Positions 47,231 to 55,406 of a stretch of DNA of 64,000 nt are shown here, in pieces. The notes beneath the pieces were generated by a model that was not told the DNA's origin, ran no database searches, and worked only from the letters and a program-made list of their open reading frames with translations. The DNA comes from Flavobacterium sp. 1 (GTDB lineage: Bacteria > Bacteroidota > Bacteroidia > Flavobacteriales > Flavobacteriaceae). Position numbers and translations under genes: made by a program. Where the stretch lies: contig NZ_PGER01000001.1 in NCBI RefSeq assembly GCF_002797935.1, positions 806,001-870,000 on the forward strand, in the 5' to 3' direction. How positions within the stretch are numbered: the stretch's first letter is position 1; each line of letters starts with the position of its first letter.

Positions 47231-47986
47231 ATGGCAAAACAGAAAGGCATAATTAAATTGAACGGTACTATCGGAGATATTACGTTTTACAGATCAAAGG
47301 ATGGGTATATTGCCCGTGAGAAAGGCGGGATTGATGCCAAGAGAATAGCCAATGATCCTGCGTTTCAGCGTACTCGTGAGAATGGGGCTGAATTTGGGAG
47401 AGCTGGCAAAGCAGGCAAAACACTGCGTTTGGCGCTGCGTACCTTACTGTTAAATTCTTCTGACAGCAGAATGGTCAGCCGACTTACCCAATTGATGATG
47501 AAAGTGATTCAGGCTGATGCGACCAATGAACGCGGACTTCGGAACGTTATTGACGGCGAGGCTGAATTGCTTAATGGTTTTGATTTTAATGTCACAGGTA
47601 AATTGGGAACTACATTATTTGCTCCATTTGCCACAGCAATTGACCGTGCCAGCGGTGAAATTACAGTCGATCTGGAACCCTTTATTCCCGCAAATATGAT
47701 TGCCGCTCCAGCAGGGACTACCCATTTTAAAATCATATCGGGAGGAGCTGAAATTGATTTTGAAGCCGAAACGTTTGTTACCACCAATTCTGAAACGGCT
47801 ATTTTACCCTGGGACAATACCCCAACAGCAGTGATCAGCCATTTGAATAATGTGACTCCCAACAGCACCAAGCCTTTATTTCTTGCTTTGGGTGCAGAGT
47901 TCTATCAGGGTGTGAACGGTAAAATGTATCCATTAAAGAATGGAGCATACAATCCTTTGGCCTTGGTTCAAGTAAGCGGATTGTAG
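47231..47986 (+). CDS. Hypothetical phage-like protein
   Basis: I do not recognise the 251-aa product. It starts AKQKGIIKLNGTIGDITFYRSKDG, with repeated short beta strands and no signal peptide. It resembles a structural or tail-associated protein in type. It is one base before the DUF5675 gene, so it is the first of a tight four-gene run that I recall as recurring in Flavobacterium genomes. Confidence 0.6.
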   Translation: MAKQKGIIKLNGTIGDITFYRSKDGYIAREKGGIDAKRIANDPAFQRTRENGAEFGRAGKAGKTLRLALRTLLLNSSDSRMVSRLTQLMMKVIQADATNERGLRNVIDGEAELLNGFDFNVTGKLGTTLFAPFATAIDRASGEITVDLEPFIPANMIAAPAGTTHFKIISGGAEIDFEAETFVTTNSETAILPWDNTPTAVISHLNNVTPNSTKPLFLALGAEFYQGVNGKMYPLKNGAYNPLALVQVSGL

Positions 47987-47987
47987 G

Positions 47988-48383
47988 ATGGTCTTAGTAT
48001 TATCCAGAACTTACTTCCCTGACGGAACTAACGGAAAACTAGAATGGGAGGGCAGATTTGTCTGTTATACCATTGAATTGCCGCGGCTCAATAATACCAA
48101 ACAGGTTTCCTGTATTCCGGAAGGGGAATATGTCTTAAGAAAGCGATACAGCAAGAAGTTTCGCTGGCATATTGAAGTAGTTGACGTGGAGAACAGAAAT
48201 GCTATTTTGTTTCATCCTGCCAATAATGCCCAAAAAGAATTGAAGGGCTGTATTGCTCCCGTAATGAAGCTTTCAGGTTCCGGTCTGGGGCTTGAATCGC
48301 GACAAGCTTTTATTAAATTGAAAAGCTTAGTTTATAAAAGTCTGGAGCGAGAGGAAAAGGTTTTATTAATTGTTAAATCTTAA
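47988..48383 (+). CDS. DUF5675 family protein
   Basis: The 131-aa product has the features I associate with DUF5675: an RTYFPDGTNGKLEWEGRFVCYTIE start, PEGEYVLRKRYS and HPANNAQKELKGCI. The fold and function are not clear, though it recurs next to small membrane proteins and may be a wall-active or lysis protein. It overlaps no gene; the next small gene begins 10 bp after its stop. Confidence 0.7.
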   Translation: MVLVLSRTYFPDGTNGKLEWEGRFVCYTIELPRLNNTKQVSCIPEGEYVLRKRYSKKFRWHIEVVDVENRNAILFHPANNAQKELKGCIAPVMKLSGSGLGLESRQAFIKLKSLVYKSLEREEKVLLIVKS

Positions 48384-48393
48384 AAATCTAATT

Positions 48394-48618
48394 ATGAATG
48401 TAATAAAAAGAGCGAAAGCTCCCGTGCCGAAATTTTTTAAAGTGCTTCGAAATATCGGATTGACATTAGCCACTATTGGAGGAACTATTGTGGCTGCGCC
48501 AATTGCTTTGCCCTTAACAGTTAGCTCAATTGGCGGGTATATGGCTGTGGCAGGCGGTGTATTGACTGCAGTCTGCCAACTTACAAGCCAAAACGATGAT
48601 TTAAATGCCGTCCAGTAA
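48394..48618 (+). CDS. Small membrane protein, holin-like
   Basis: I prefer the ATG at 48394 to the TTG at 48370 because the latter lies inside the end of the previous gene. This gives 74 aa with a basic N-terminus and two hydrophobic segments (IGLTLATIGGTIVAAPIALPL and VAGGVLTAVCQL). Such small proteins next to phage-like genes suit a holin or a membrane partner. The evidence is size and hydropathy only. Confidence 0.5.
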   Translation: MNVIKRAKAPVPKFFKVLRNIGLTLATIGGTIVAAPIALPLTVSSIGGYMAVAGGVLTAVCQLTSQNDDLNAVQ

Positions 48619-48781
48619 TCCTACATTAATTGGTACTGCCGGCGGCACTTTTTTGAGTGTATTACCGAATTTACATTCGGAGGATGTTTTAAGAACTGTT
48701 TTATTGGCAGCGATTGGAGCGATAGTCAGTTTTGTATTGTCGATGATACTTAAATTTGTCGTTAAGAAGCACAGGAAGTAG
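48605..48781 (+). CDS. Small membrane protein
   Basis: The 58-aa ORF is too short for the ORF cutoff used. It starts at ATG 48605, overlapping the previous gene by 14 bp, and has one long hydrophobic helix (VLLAAIGAIVSFVLSMILKF) followed by a basic KKHRK tail. The overlap suggests translational coupling. It ends the four-gene run, followed by a terminator at 48819. Confidence 0.6.
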   Translation: MPSSNPTLIGTAGGTFLSVLPNLHSEDVLRTVLLAAIGAIVSFVLSMILKFVVKKHRK

Positions 48782-48818
48782 TTGTTTGAGCTGATGATTC
48801 AACGTTTTGATTAGAGGA

Positions 48819-48852
48819 AGCCCATACCGTAAAAGGAATGGGCTTTTTTTTT
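48819..48852 (+). terminator. Terminator after the phage-like four-gene run
   Basis: AAGCCCAT (48819-48826) pairs with ATGGGCTT (48838-48845), followed by T's. Confidence 0.75.
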
Positions 48853-48867
48853 GTTTTTATTTATCAA

Positions 48868-49107
48868 GGGCATTTTACTTTTTTAGCTCACTTAATTTTT
48901 ATTATAATTGGTGTTCGCTGAATCTTCGATTTATCTTGATGAAAAAAGTAACAAAAAAATCAAGCCTGAATATTTTTATAGAAGAAAATCATCGGACGGA
49001 TTTTCCTTATCGCGACCCCAGCCACTCGTGTTTCACACTCGACTCCGGGGTCACTCCCTACGGCCAGCGCGCAAATCCTTATTGTTATTTTGTCTTTAAA
49101 AATAGGA
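48868..49107 (+). repeat. Long intergenic repeat, copy 1
   Basis: Together with 49138-49321 it shares CATTTTACTTTTTT, CTTGATGAAAAAAGTAACAA, TCATCGGACGGATTT-type and CCAGCGCGCAAATCCTTAT blocks. The copies hold different hairpins, GACTCCGGGGTC-type here and CTAGCCGCTTCGCTAGG in copy 2. The gap 48782-49412 holds these copies and no true gene; ORFs in it look spurious because they rest on the repeats. Confidence 0.6.
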
Positions 49108-49137
49108 CGTTTTAATTAGTTTATTCTGTTTTTATTG

Positions 49138-49321
49138 AGGAGCATTTTACTTTTTTCCTTGATGAAAAAAGTAACAAAAAAATCAAGCCTAGAATATTTT
49201 TACACCAAAAATCATCGAACAGATTTCTCCTATCGCGACCCTAGCCGCTTCGCTAGGGGTCACTCCCGCCTGCCAGCGCGCAAATCCTTATCGTGATTTT
49301 AGGCGTAAAAATATAAGGGCG
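49138..49321 (+). repeat. Long intergenic repeat, copy 2
   Basis: It is a direct repeat of 48868-49107, some 230-270 bp further on, with most shared blocks in the same order. A related tail block (CGTTTTCATGAGTTTATTAC) follows at 49330 and recurs at 51329. Confidence 0.6.
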
Positions 49322-49329
49322 ACGAAAGA

Positions 49330-49349
49330 CGTTTTCATGAGTTTATTAC
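49330..49349 (+). repeat. 20-bp direct repeat flanking the replication-like module, left
   Basis: CGTTTTCATGAGTTTATTAC is identical to 51329-51348. The two copies, 2.0 kb apart, bracket the genes at 49413-51136. Confidence 0.65.
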
Positions 49350-49412
49350 AGGTGTTGATTTTTCTTGAACTTTGGAGATTGATTCGATACGGGCAAATAT
49401 TGTGTGGAGATG

Positions 49413-50009
49413 CTATCGTTTGTCTTTGGTTTCTTTGTGGAAAGCGATGAGGTTTAGGGTGGAGCGCAATCGGGAGCGTACTCGGTTGCCGTAGGCTTCT
49501 TCGATTTCTGAGGCGGACAGGTTGGTGGTGATGTGGGTTTGGAGTTTTCTTGTGATGAACAGGTCGTAACGCGATAATAGGATTTCGGCCATGACGTTGC
49601 ATTCGTTGCCGTAGTATTTGAGGTTGTTTTCTGTTCCCAAATCGTCAAAACAGATTGTTTTGGGAGCTATTTTACTGTATTTGTGGATTATTTCATAACC
49701 CTCTTTGATGAATTCGAAACTGATGTCCCGGCAGGGTTTTACAGTGAATTTGTTAGCAGAAGGGGTGAGGTGTTTCATTAGATTCATCAGCGATGTTTTG
49801 CCACAACCAACTGGACCTGACAGCATAATTCCTTTGTTGAGGTCGATGTGATATTCTAAGCACTTTTGTTCGTCTTTTAGAAAGTAAGCAATCAATTTAT
49901 AAATAATTTGATGGTCACTTTCGATGATTTTAAATCTTTTGCCATATAGATCAATCCCTTTTCGCTCAATCCAAGCTATTACTTCTATATAATTTAATGT
50001 TGTATTCAT
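49413..50009 (-). CDS. DnaC-like ATP-binding protein
   Basis: The 198-aa AAA+ protein has Walker A SGPVGCGKTS (about 64-73), Walker B ICFDDLG (about 118-124) and a sensor-like THITTNLS. This is the size and type of helicase-loader proteins such as DnaC, found in phages and plasmids. It lies with a winged-helix replication-type gene and a truncated paralogue. There is no signal peptide. It may load a replicative helicase for an integrated element. Confidence 0.75.
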   Translation of the reverse strand: MNTTLNYIEVIAWIERKGIDLYGKRFKIIESDHQIIYKLIAYFLKDEQKCLEYHIDLNKGIMLSGPVGCGKTSLMNLMKHLTPSANKFTVKPCRDISFEFIKEGYEIIHKYSKIAPKTICFDDLGTENNLKYYGNECNVMAEILLSRYDLFITRKLQTHITTNLSASEIEEAYGNRVRSRLRSTLNLIAFHKETKDKR

Positions 50010-50057
50010 AAATAAATTAGCTTTTATATCTGACAGCCACTGGCTGTCCTCTTAATA

Positions 50058-50207
50058 TCAAATGTCTTTTAGAAAGTATGCGATTAGTTTAAGAATGATG
50101 GGATGATCTGTTTTATGCATTTTAAAAGGGTTTCTGTAACATTCAATGCCTTTTAGCTCAATCCAGGTAATCATTTCATCGTAGTTGTATTGTGATTTTG
50201 TTTTCAT
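50058..50207 (-). pseudogene. Truncated paralogue of the DnaC-like protein
   Basis: This short ORF (49 aa) matches the first 49 or so residues of the neighbouring 49413-50009 protein (shared W-I-E-K-G-I, L-I-A-Y-F-L-K-D), then stops. It seems to be a tandem duplicate that lost its ATPase part. It lies 48 bp upstream of the intact copy. Confidence 0.65.
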
Positions 50208-50366
50208 AATTTAGGGTTTAACCGCAAAGTGAGCAAAGGTTGAACGCAATGGCCGCCAAGAGTAAAGAAAATATTTCATGGTTACGGATTAAAAAAATTA
50301 GCGTAGTTTTTCACACCCTTGAATCCCCTTTAGGCGGAAAGGGATTTTGAGAATGCTTGGGGTTAG

Positions 50367-51136
50367 TTACAGTGGTTCTGAATAGTTTTTATCTTTGGGG
50401 GTGTTGAGGTGTTTTGCTCTGTTGGTTTTGGGTTTGCCAATGTTGAACTTGTCTGCGTTCAGCATCCAATTTTGCACGGCCGATTTCCAATCGATCATGG
50501 GGGTTTTGCCACCAACGAGCCATCCATTGCTGGAGAAATAGTTGAAAAATTTTTGCGCTTCCAGCTCCGGGAAATTATTTTCTTGGAAATGTTTTTTGAT
50601 TTCATCAAATGCTGGTATGCATTTTTGTATTTTGTCTTTTTCATAATTGGAAAAAGCTACATGCATTTGGAAATGCGGGGATGGCTCTCCCAAGTTTATA
50701 TCGTTTTCAATGTTTGTTTTGTTTATATTGTTTATAGAAGATACCAATGCTTGTTCAGTACTTGTTTCACTACTAGTTTTCTGCCTGTTCAGAGCCTGTT
50801 CATTTTTTTGCTGTTAACTGCTCTTTTTTGAATCGGTTTTGGATCTTCTGAGAGACTGATAAGTATTACCATACTACCCTTAAACGGATTGAATGATGGC
50901 ATGTATTTTATATATTTTTTTTCATTTAATTCTCTCATGCATTTGTGATAGGTTGCCTTTGAACAAATTTTGCTGATATGCATTACTTCATCCCGGGTGA
51001 TGCTTATTGGGTTTTTAAAACGGCTGACATTCCAAAACTGGAATAGTGCCATGTATAGACTGATATGGGTAGGGTTGAGGTTTGGGTCTTGGATTATACG
51101 GTCGAAGAAGCCTGTGAGGTGTTTGATGTAGTTCAT
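50367..51136 (-). pseudogene. Winged-helix replication-type protein, split by a 1-nt homopolymer shift
   Basis: Two frames (51136-50789, 115 aa; and 50747-50367, 126 aa) look like one gene. The first has the MNYIKHLTGFFDRI start and winged-helix-like ITRDEVMHISKICSKATYHKCMREL. The second ends NGWLVGGKTPMIDWKSAVQNWMLNADKF, typical of the C-terminus of flavobacterial replication-associated proteins that I recall as a single chain. One extra A in the run of seven (50803-50809) joins them. Otherwise it is a decayed gene or a contingency locus. Confidence 0.6.
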
Positions 51137-51244
51137 TTTTAGTTTTTTTTTAAGGTTTTTCTTAAGTTATTGTGATGCAAAAATGTTGGGATTGTTTGGT
51201 TTATTTTCACAAGGGAGGTCACAAGTTGTGAGAAAAAAACTGTA

Positions 51245-51328
51245 AAGAGTAAAGAGTGAAGAGTGAAGAGTGAAGAGTGAAGAGTAAAGAGTGAAGAGTG
51301 AATAGTGAAGAGTGAAGAGTGAAGAGGG
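51245..51328 (+). repeat. Heptamer tandem repeat (AAGAGTG)12
   Basis: Twelve units of AAGAGTG, with a few AAGAGTA, one AATAGTG and a last AAGAGGG, run upstream of the winged-helix gene and stop at the 20-bp direct repeat. No gene is seen in 51137-51499. Confidence 0.85.
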
Positions 51329-51348
51329 CGTTTTCATGAGTTTATTAC
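51329..51348 (+). repeat. 20-bp direct repeat flanking the replication-like module, right
   Basis: It is an exact copy of 49330-49349. Its right flank (TACTGTTTTTATTGACTTGG) also resembles the tail of the 49.1-kb repeat. Confidence 0.65.
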
Positions 51349-51499
51349 TACTGTTTTTATTGACTTGGCTTGTGGAGCTGCTTGCGGAGTTCCTTCCTTC
51401 GTCAGGATGACAATACTGTGGGGAATGATTTTAGATTGTTAGATTTTTGGAATATTTTGTGAAGAGAATTTTTTGTTTATAAAGGATCGATTTATATTT

Positions 51500-52411
51500 C
51501 TAAACGGTATTGTTGTCCTCGCCGTTTTCGCGTTTCAAATCGCTGGGTGGGTAGCTGAATCGTTTTTTGAATGCTTTGTAGAAGTTGGTGTAGTCATTGT
51601 AGCCACTGATGAATGCGATTTCTTTTAGCGGGATGCTTGTCTGCAGGATTAGGAGGTGTGCTTTTTTTAGCCTTTCCCCAGTGTAAAACTGATAGATACT
51701 GGTGTGGAAAAAATGCCTGAAAGTGTCTTTCAACTTGAATTCGTTTACATTGAATATTTTTGATAATTCGCTGGTAGTAGGGAGCTGATTCTCTAAGTTT
51801 TGTAAAATGTATTCCCTAACATTTTGAATGAGTACTGTGTCTGACTGATGGTGTAATGCCATGTTTAAGTTAGCCGTTGTTTCCGGCATCATATCCTGCA
51901 GCACCGTTGTAATGGAATTGATGATAATATCATTGCTGTATAATAGCCTTGAAACGGTACAATAGGAGGGAACTAACTGCTGATTTGAAGTGATAAATAT
52001 GAACTGCACAACAGCAGGTGCGTTAGGGTCTGATGCTGTTTCAGCTTTGACAGCATCCCAAAGCGGTATGGACTGTTTTGCTACTATTTGGCCGAAACTG
52101 AATTCTAAAAGTTTGTCTGCACTGTATTGCAAAAGTATAGGCACATGTCCGCTGAAGCTTTTTATCGCAAAGGTTTTGTCGAGAATAATTGTAAACTGGA
52201 CCAGACCTTGGTAGGTATAATGCGGTTTTATATAACCGAGTGCTGCTATTAATAACTCCATTTTTTCGGCTGCACTATTCAGCAGATCTGCCAGCTCATC
52301 CAACTCCTTACTGTCTGTATCAGGCTGTAACCTCAATGTAAAGTTGCCAGCTGCCATTTCGAACAGCAGCTGGTATATGTTTTTTACTTGTTGTTGGATC
52401 TGGCTGTTCAT
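51500..52411 (-). CDS. AraC-family transcriptional regulator
   Basis: The 303-aa protein has an N-terminal region (about 20-190) of unknown fold that may be PAS-like, and a C-terminal AraC helix-turn-helix pair (about 215-298; EIAFISGYNDYTNFYKAFKKRFSYPPSDLK). It is cytoplasmic, and the gene reads away from hipB. The intergenic space of 523 bp holds a large hairpin and the hip operators. The target genes are not known. Confidence 0.8.
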   Translation of the reverse strand: MNSQIQQQVKNIYQLLFEMAAGNFTLRLQPDTDSKELDELADLLNSAAEKMELLIAALGYIKPHYTYQGLVQFTIILDKTFAIKSFSGHVPILLQYSADKLLEFSFGQIVAKQSIPLWDAVKAETASDPNAPAVVQFIFITSNQQLVPSYCTVSRLLYSNDIIINSITTVLQDMMPETTANLNMALHHQSDTVLIQNVREYILQNLENQLPTTSELSKIFNVNEFKLKDTFRHFFHTSIYQFYTGERLKKAHLLILQTSIPLKEIAFISGYNDYTNFYKAFKKRFSYPPSDLKRENGEDNNTV

Positions 52412-52641
52412 CTAATTACAAATGGAGTTTTGTATGTATGGAGAAGAACAAAATTATATTATCTCATTTGTGAAAACTAATGGCGTGGTGTGTGATTCGG
52501 GAATTGAATAGTGGAATTATGGGCGAATTTTGCTTTCGTTAGATTATTGTATGATAAACTAAAATCTGTATAATATACTTGACCGGTTTATTGTAAAAAT
52601 ATTAGTTTATCGTTATGACTGTCTTAAGGTTAAAAATAGAA

Positions 52642-52684
52642 ATTAAGTTTCGGCAATAAAAAAGTTTTATTGCCGAAACTTAAT
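52642..52684. repeat. Perfect 20-bp inverted repeat
   Basis: Arms at 52642-52661 and 52665-52684 (ATTAAGTTTCGGCAATAAAA and its complement) enclose only three bases. Such a perfect hairpin may be a terminator or the remnant of a small inverted-repeat element. The rest of 52412-52839 shows no gene. Confidence 0.65.
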
Positions 52685-52839
52685 CATATTTGATTTACAT
52701 TTTACTGAATATGTATAGTGAAGGACAAACAGAAAGAGAAGATTCTGGAGATAGAAAAAAAACACTTAAAATAGTAATTACTATTAGTAGTTATAAAGAT
52801 GATACAATAATAGCTACTAAAGAATAAAATACACAAAAT

Positions 52840-52886
52840 GTTCATTATTATGAACATAAACATTGTTTTTGTTCATAATAATGAAC
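52840..52886. promoter_or_regulatory. Two operator palindromes before hipB
   Basis: GTTCATTATTATGAAC (52840-52855) and GTTCATAATAATGAAC (52871-52886) are 6-bp arms, GTTCAT and ATGAAC, around a four-base spacer. Their centres are 31 bp apart, about three helical turns. They end 48 bp before hipB. They are well placed for cooperative autoregulation by the HTH protein. Confidence 0.75.
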
Positions 52887-52934
52887 ATTTAATAAGATGA
52901 ACAGAAAAAACAAACCATTTTTCCTAAGCACCAG

Positions 52935-53186
52935 ATGACACTAGAACAGATGGGAGAAAACATAAAGCTAGCTAGGAAAAGAAGAAAGCTGACTGCTGTT
53001 CAGGTAGCTGAAAGAGCAGATATTGTTAGAACTACTTTATACCAGATAGAAAAAGGTAATCCTAGTGTTGCTATTGGTGCTTATTTTAATGTACTAAGAG
53101 TATTAGGCCTTCAGGATGATTTTCTAAAACTCGCTGCAGATGATGAACTGGGAAGAAAACTCCAGGATCTTGAACGGTTAAAATAA
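52935..53186 (+). CDS. hipB: HipB-like XRE antitoxin
   Basis: The 83-aa protein has one helix-turn-helix (about 13-62: ARKRRKLTAVQVAERADIVRTTLYQIEKG) and is like HipB antitoxins. The next ORF in line, 53236-53415, matches the N-terminus of HipA, which supports the pair. It binds DNA to repress its own operon and to restrain HipA. Two matching operators are upstream. As only a fragment of HipA remains, it may be an orphan antitoxin. Confidence 0.75.
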   Translation: MTLEQMGENIKLARKRRKLTAVQVAERADIVRTTLYQIEKGNPSVAIGAYFNVLRVLGLQDDFLKLAADDELGRKLQDLERLK

Positions 53187-53235
53187 TAGTGTCAACATAA
53201 CAAACTCTAATAATTAAAAAAGATAACCATTCATA

Positions 53236-53415
53236 ATGTCCACCAACAAAACAGACATATACGTTTACGCACACTGGAAAGAAATGCCCGAACCAAAAAT
53301 CATTGGCATTCTATCGGCACAACAAGCCAAAGCTAAAAAAGCATTCAGCTTTGAATACGATAAGGAATGGATTTTGTGGATGTACTCTTTAATATTATCA
53401 ATTGGGATAATGTAG
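53236..53415 (+). pseudogene. HipA toxin remnant (N-terminal fragment)
   Basis: The 59-aa ORF starts MSTNKTDIYVYAHWKEMPEP, then IIGILSAQQAKAKKAFSFEYD. This is the start of flavobacterial HipA, a serine kinase toxin that phosphorylates tRNA synthetase, but it breaks off after about 45 residues. In another frame the next bases (53378-53415) could give the end of a HipA-like C-terminus. This fits an internal deletion of most of the gene. Confidence 0.65.
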
Positions 53416-53598
53416 CATTATGATTGAATGATGCATTAAAATTGACTGTGTAAAATTTTGATGTCTGTCATTATAAAAAAAGATTTTCATAATTCATAAA
53501 TATCCTCTTTGATTTATTTGTATTACGTTTTTAACACGTTATTAGCAATCAATCAATATAAAATGATTAAATTTGAACTAAGATAATAAAAGTAAAAA

Positions 53599-53967
53599 AT
53601 GAATAAATTTCACATTTTAGTAATTGTATTATTTGGTTTCTTACTGATACCAAGTGGTGTTTTTGCATGTGAAAATAATTCGTCTAAACATTCTTCTAGA
53701 AAAGAAATTTCTTCAAAAACGTGTAATGAAGATTGTTGTAAAAATGACAGTCATTCTAAATCTAAAAATCACGAAGGTTGTGGTGGTAAATGCAATCATT
53801 CGAAATGCGGTTGTGCTTCTTCATGCAATTCATCTGTTTCGATTACTGAATGGGACATTAACACCAATCGTTTTAATTTCTCTTTAGCAAAACAAAATTT
53901 TCATAACTATGAAACCACTATTTCTTCTGGTTTCAATTCTTTATGGCTTATACCAAAAATAGGCTAA
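53599..53967 (+). CDS. Cys-rich secreted or lipid-anchored protein of the copper cluster
   Basis: The 122-aa product has a signal sequence ending in FACEN, so the Cys may be the lipid-bearing residue. The mature part is rich in Cys, His and Lys: CNEDCC, GCGGKCNHSKCGCASSC. Such a region can bind copper or silver. It is the first gene of the efflux operon. The exact role is unknown; a periplasmic metal-binding or sensing protein is the leading idea. Confidence 0.65.
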   Translation: MNKFHILVIVLFGFLLIPSGVFACENNSSKHSSRKEISSKTCNEDCCKNDSHSKSKNHEGCGGKCNHSKCGCASSCNSSVSITEWDINTNRFNFSLAKQNFHNYETTISSGFNSLWLIPKIG

Positions 53968-54189
53968 ATTAAATTTTGACAGCCATAAGTGCGTCAAATC
54001 AAAAGCAATTCGTGCTTTAAAAATCATTTGTTTTATTGGTTAATTGCATTATTAAATTATAGTTTATTGCTATTGTTTTACTATTCAGTCAACTACTTAA
54101 TTCAAAATTATTTAAACTTAAAACAAAACGAAAATTTACTAAATCGAGATTTCGATGAAGTCAATTTACTGTTTATTAAAATCAAAAAA

Positions 54190-54807
54190 ATGAAAAATTT
54201 AATTATCGTATTAAGCGTATTCTTAACAGCAATTAATGTAGCATCAGGACAGAATGCTACAAAAGTGGAGGATCAAAAAATAATTTACGTTTGCCCTATG
54301 CATTCTGATGAGACAAATTTAAGTTCTGGTAAATGTCCAAAATGTGGAATGGATTTGGTAAAAACTACCGAAAAAATTGATACCCACGCCCTAAAAGGAA
54401 GTCAACCTATGACTAAAACGGTAACAAAATATGTTTGTCCTATGGACGGCACTACTTCTGATAAACCAGGTAAATGTTCAAAATGTGCAATGGAAATGGT
54501 AAAAACTACCGAAAAAACTGATACTTACGCTCTAAAAGGAAGCCAACCCATGAGCAAAACGGTGACAAAATATGTTTGCTCTACGGATGGCACAGTTTCT
54601 GACAAACCAGGTCAATGTTCTAAATGTGGAAAGGATTTGGTAAAAGTCACCGAAAAAATTGATTTGCACCCGCAAAAAGGGAGTCAGCCTACAAGTAAAG
54701 TTGTAACAAAATATGTTTGTCCAATGGATGGTTCCACTTCAGATGAACCGGGAAAATGCCCTAAATGCGGTATGGAAATGACCCAAAAAGAAGACCATAA
54801 ACACTAA
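54190..54807 (+). CDS. Secreted protein with four tandem HMBD (heavy-metal-binding) repeats
   Basis: I start at ATG 54190; the longer frame from 53989 begins before the signal peptide. The product is 205 aa with a signal peptide and four repeats of about 54 aa. The first (CPMHSDE...KCPKCGMDL), second and fourth keep two CxxC-like pairs; the third has CSTDG in place of CPMDG. Repeats 2-4 share a KALKGSQPM-type linker. HMBD modules bind copper or silver and are also found in CusB-type adaptors (as at 60353). A metal-trapping role in the periplasm is likely. Confidence 0.75.
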   Translation: MKNLIIVLSVFLTAINVASGQNATKVEDQKIIYVCPMHSDETNLSSGKCPKCGMDLVKTTEKIDTHALKGSQPMTKTVTKYVCPMDGTTSDKPGKCSKCAMEMVKTTEKTDTYALKGSQPMSKTVTKYVCSTDGTVSDKPGQCSKCGKDLVKVTEKIDLHPQKGSQPTSKVVTKYVCPMDGSTSDEPGKCPKCGMEMTQKEDHKH

Positions 54808-54838
54808 ATCAATCTTTCAAAAACTTAAAATTAAAAAA

Positions 54839-55405
54839 ATGAAAAATATAATTCTTTCGGCAGTAATAATGGTATTCGTATTGGTTTCTTGCAACCAAAA
54901 AAACAAACAAGAAGAAACAGTTAATTCAGCAACAAATGAACCTGAAACTACAACTGTAAAAGTCAATTCAAATTCTTTTTCCATTAAAGAAATTGTAACC
55001 AATTATTTGTCTTTAAAAAATGCTTTGACCAAAGACGATTCTAACGGTACTGCCGATGCAGGAAAAGCAATGGTGGAGACTTTGGGAAAAATTGATATGA
55101 AAAAATTATCCGGTGAACAGATGAAAACCTATATGGATATTGCCGATGATGTTAAAGAACACGCTGAACATATTGGGGATAATGCTGGGAATATAGCACA
55201 CCAAAGAGAGCATTTTGTTTTGATGAGCAAAGACATCAACGATTTGATAAAAACTTTTGGAACAGAACAAAAACTGTATCAGGATTTTTGTCCAATGGCT
55301 GATGAAGGAAAAGGTGCTATTTGGATAAGCGAGGTGAAAGACATCAAAAACCCTTATTTTGGTTCAGAAATGCTTACTTGTGGTTCAGTGAGAAAAGAAT
55401 TATAG
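54839..55405 (+). CDS. DUF3347 family lipoprotein
   Basis: The 188-aa lipoprotein has a lipobox ending in VLVSC and the DUF3347 C-terminal end CPMADEGKGAIWISE and SEMLTCGSV, whose Cys pair may bind copper. The middle is helical. DUF3347 proteins occur with copper efflux genes in Bacteroidota. It follows the HMBD gene by 31 bp. The lipoprotein at 63841 has a similar N-terminus. Confidence 0.75.
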   Translation: MKNIILSAVIMVFVLVSCNQKNKQEETVNSATNEPETTTVKVNSNSFSIKEIVTNYLSLKNALTKDDSNGTADAGKAMVETLGKIDMKKLSGEQMKTYMDIADDVKEHAEHIGDNAGNIAHQREHFVLMSKDINDLIKTFGTEQKLYQDFCPMADEGKGAIWISEVKDIKNPYFGSEMLTCGSVRKEL

Positions 55406-55406
55406 G

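Noticed and set aside
48807..49115. 102- and 63-codon frames with a KKVTKKS-type sequence
   Set aside because: They fall entirely on the repeated DNA of 48868-49107; the second copy lacks the same frames, so they are probably not genes.
53989..54189. N-terminal extension of the HMBD protein from the start at 53989
   Set aside because: The signal peptide begins at 54190 and the extension is a separate hydrophobic stretch without family likeness.
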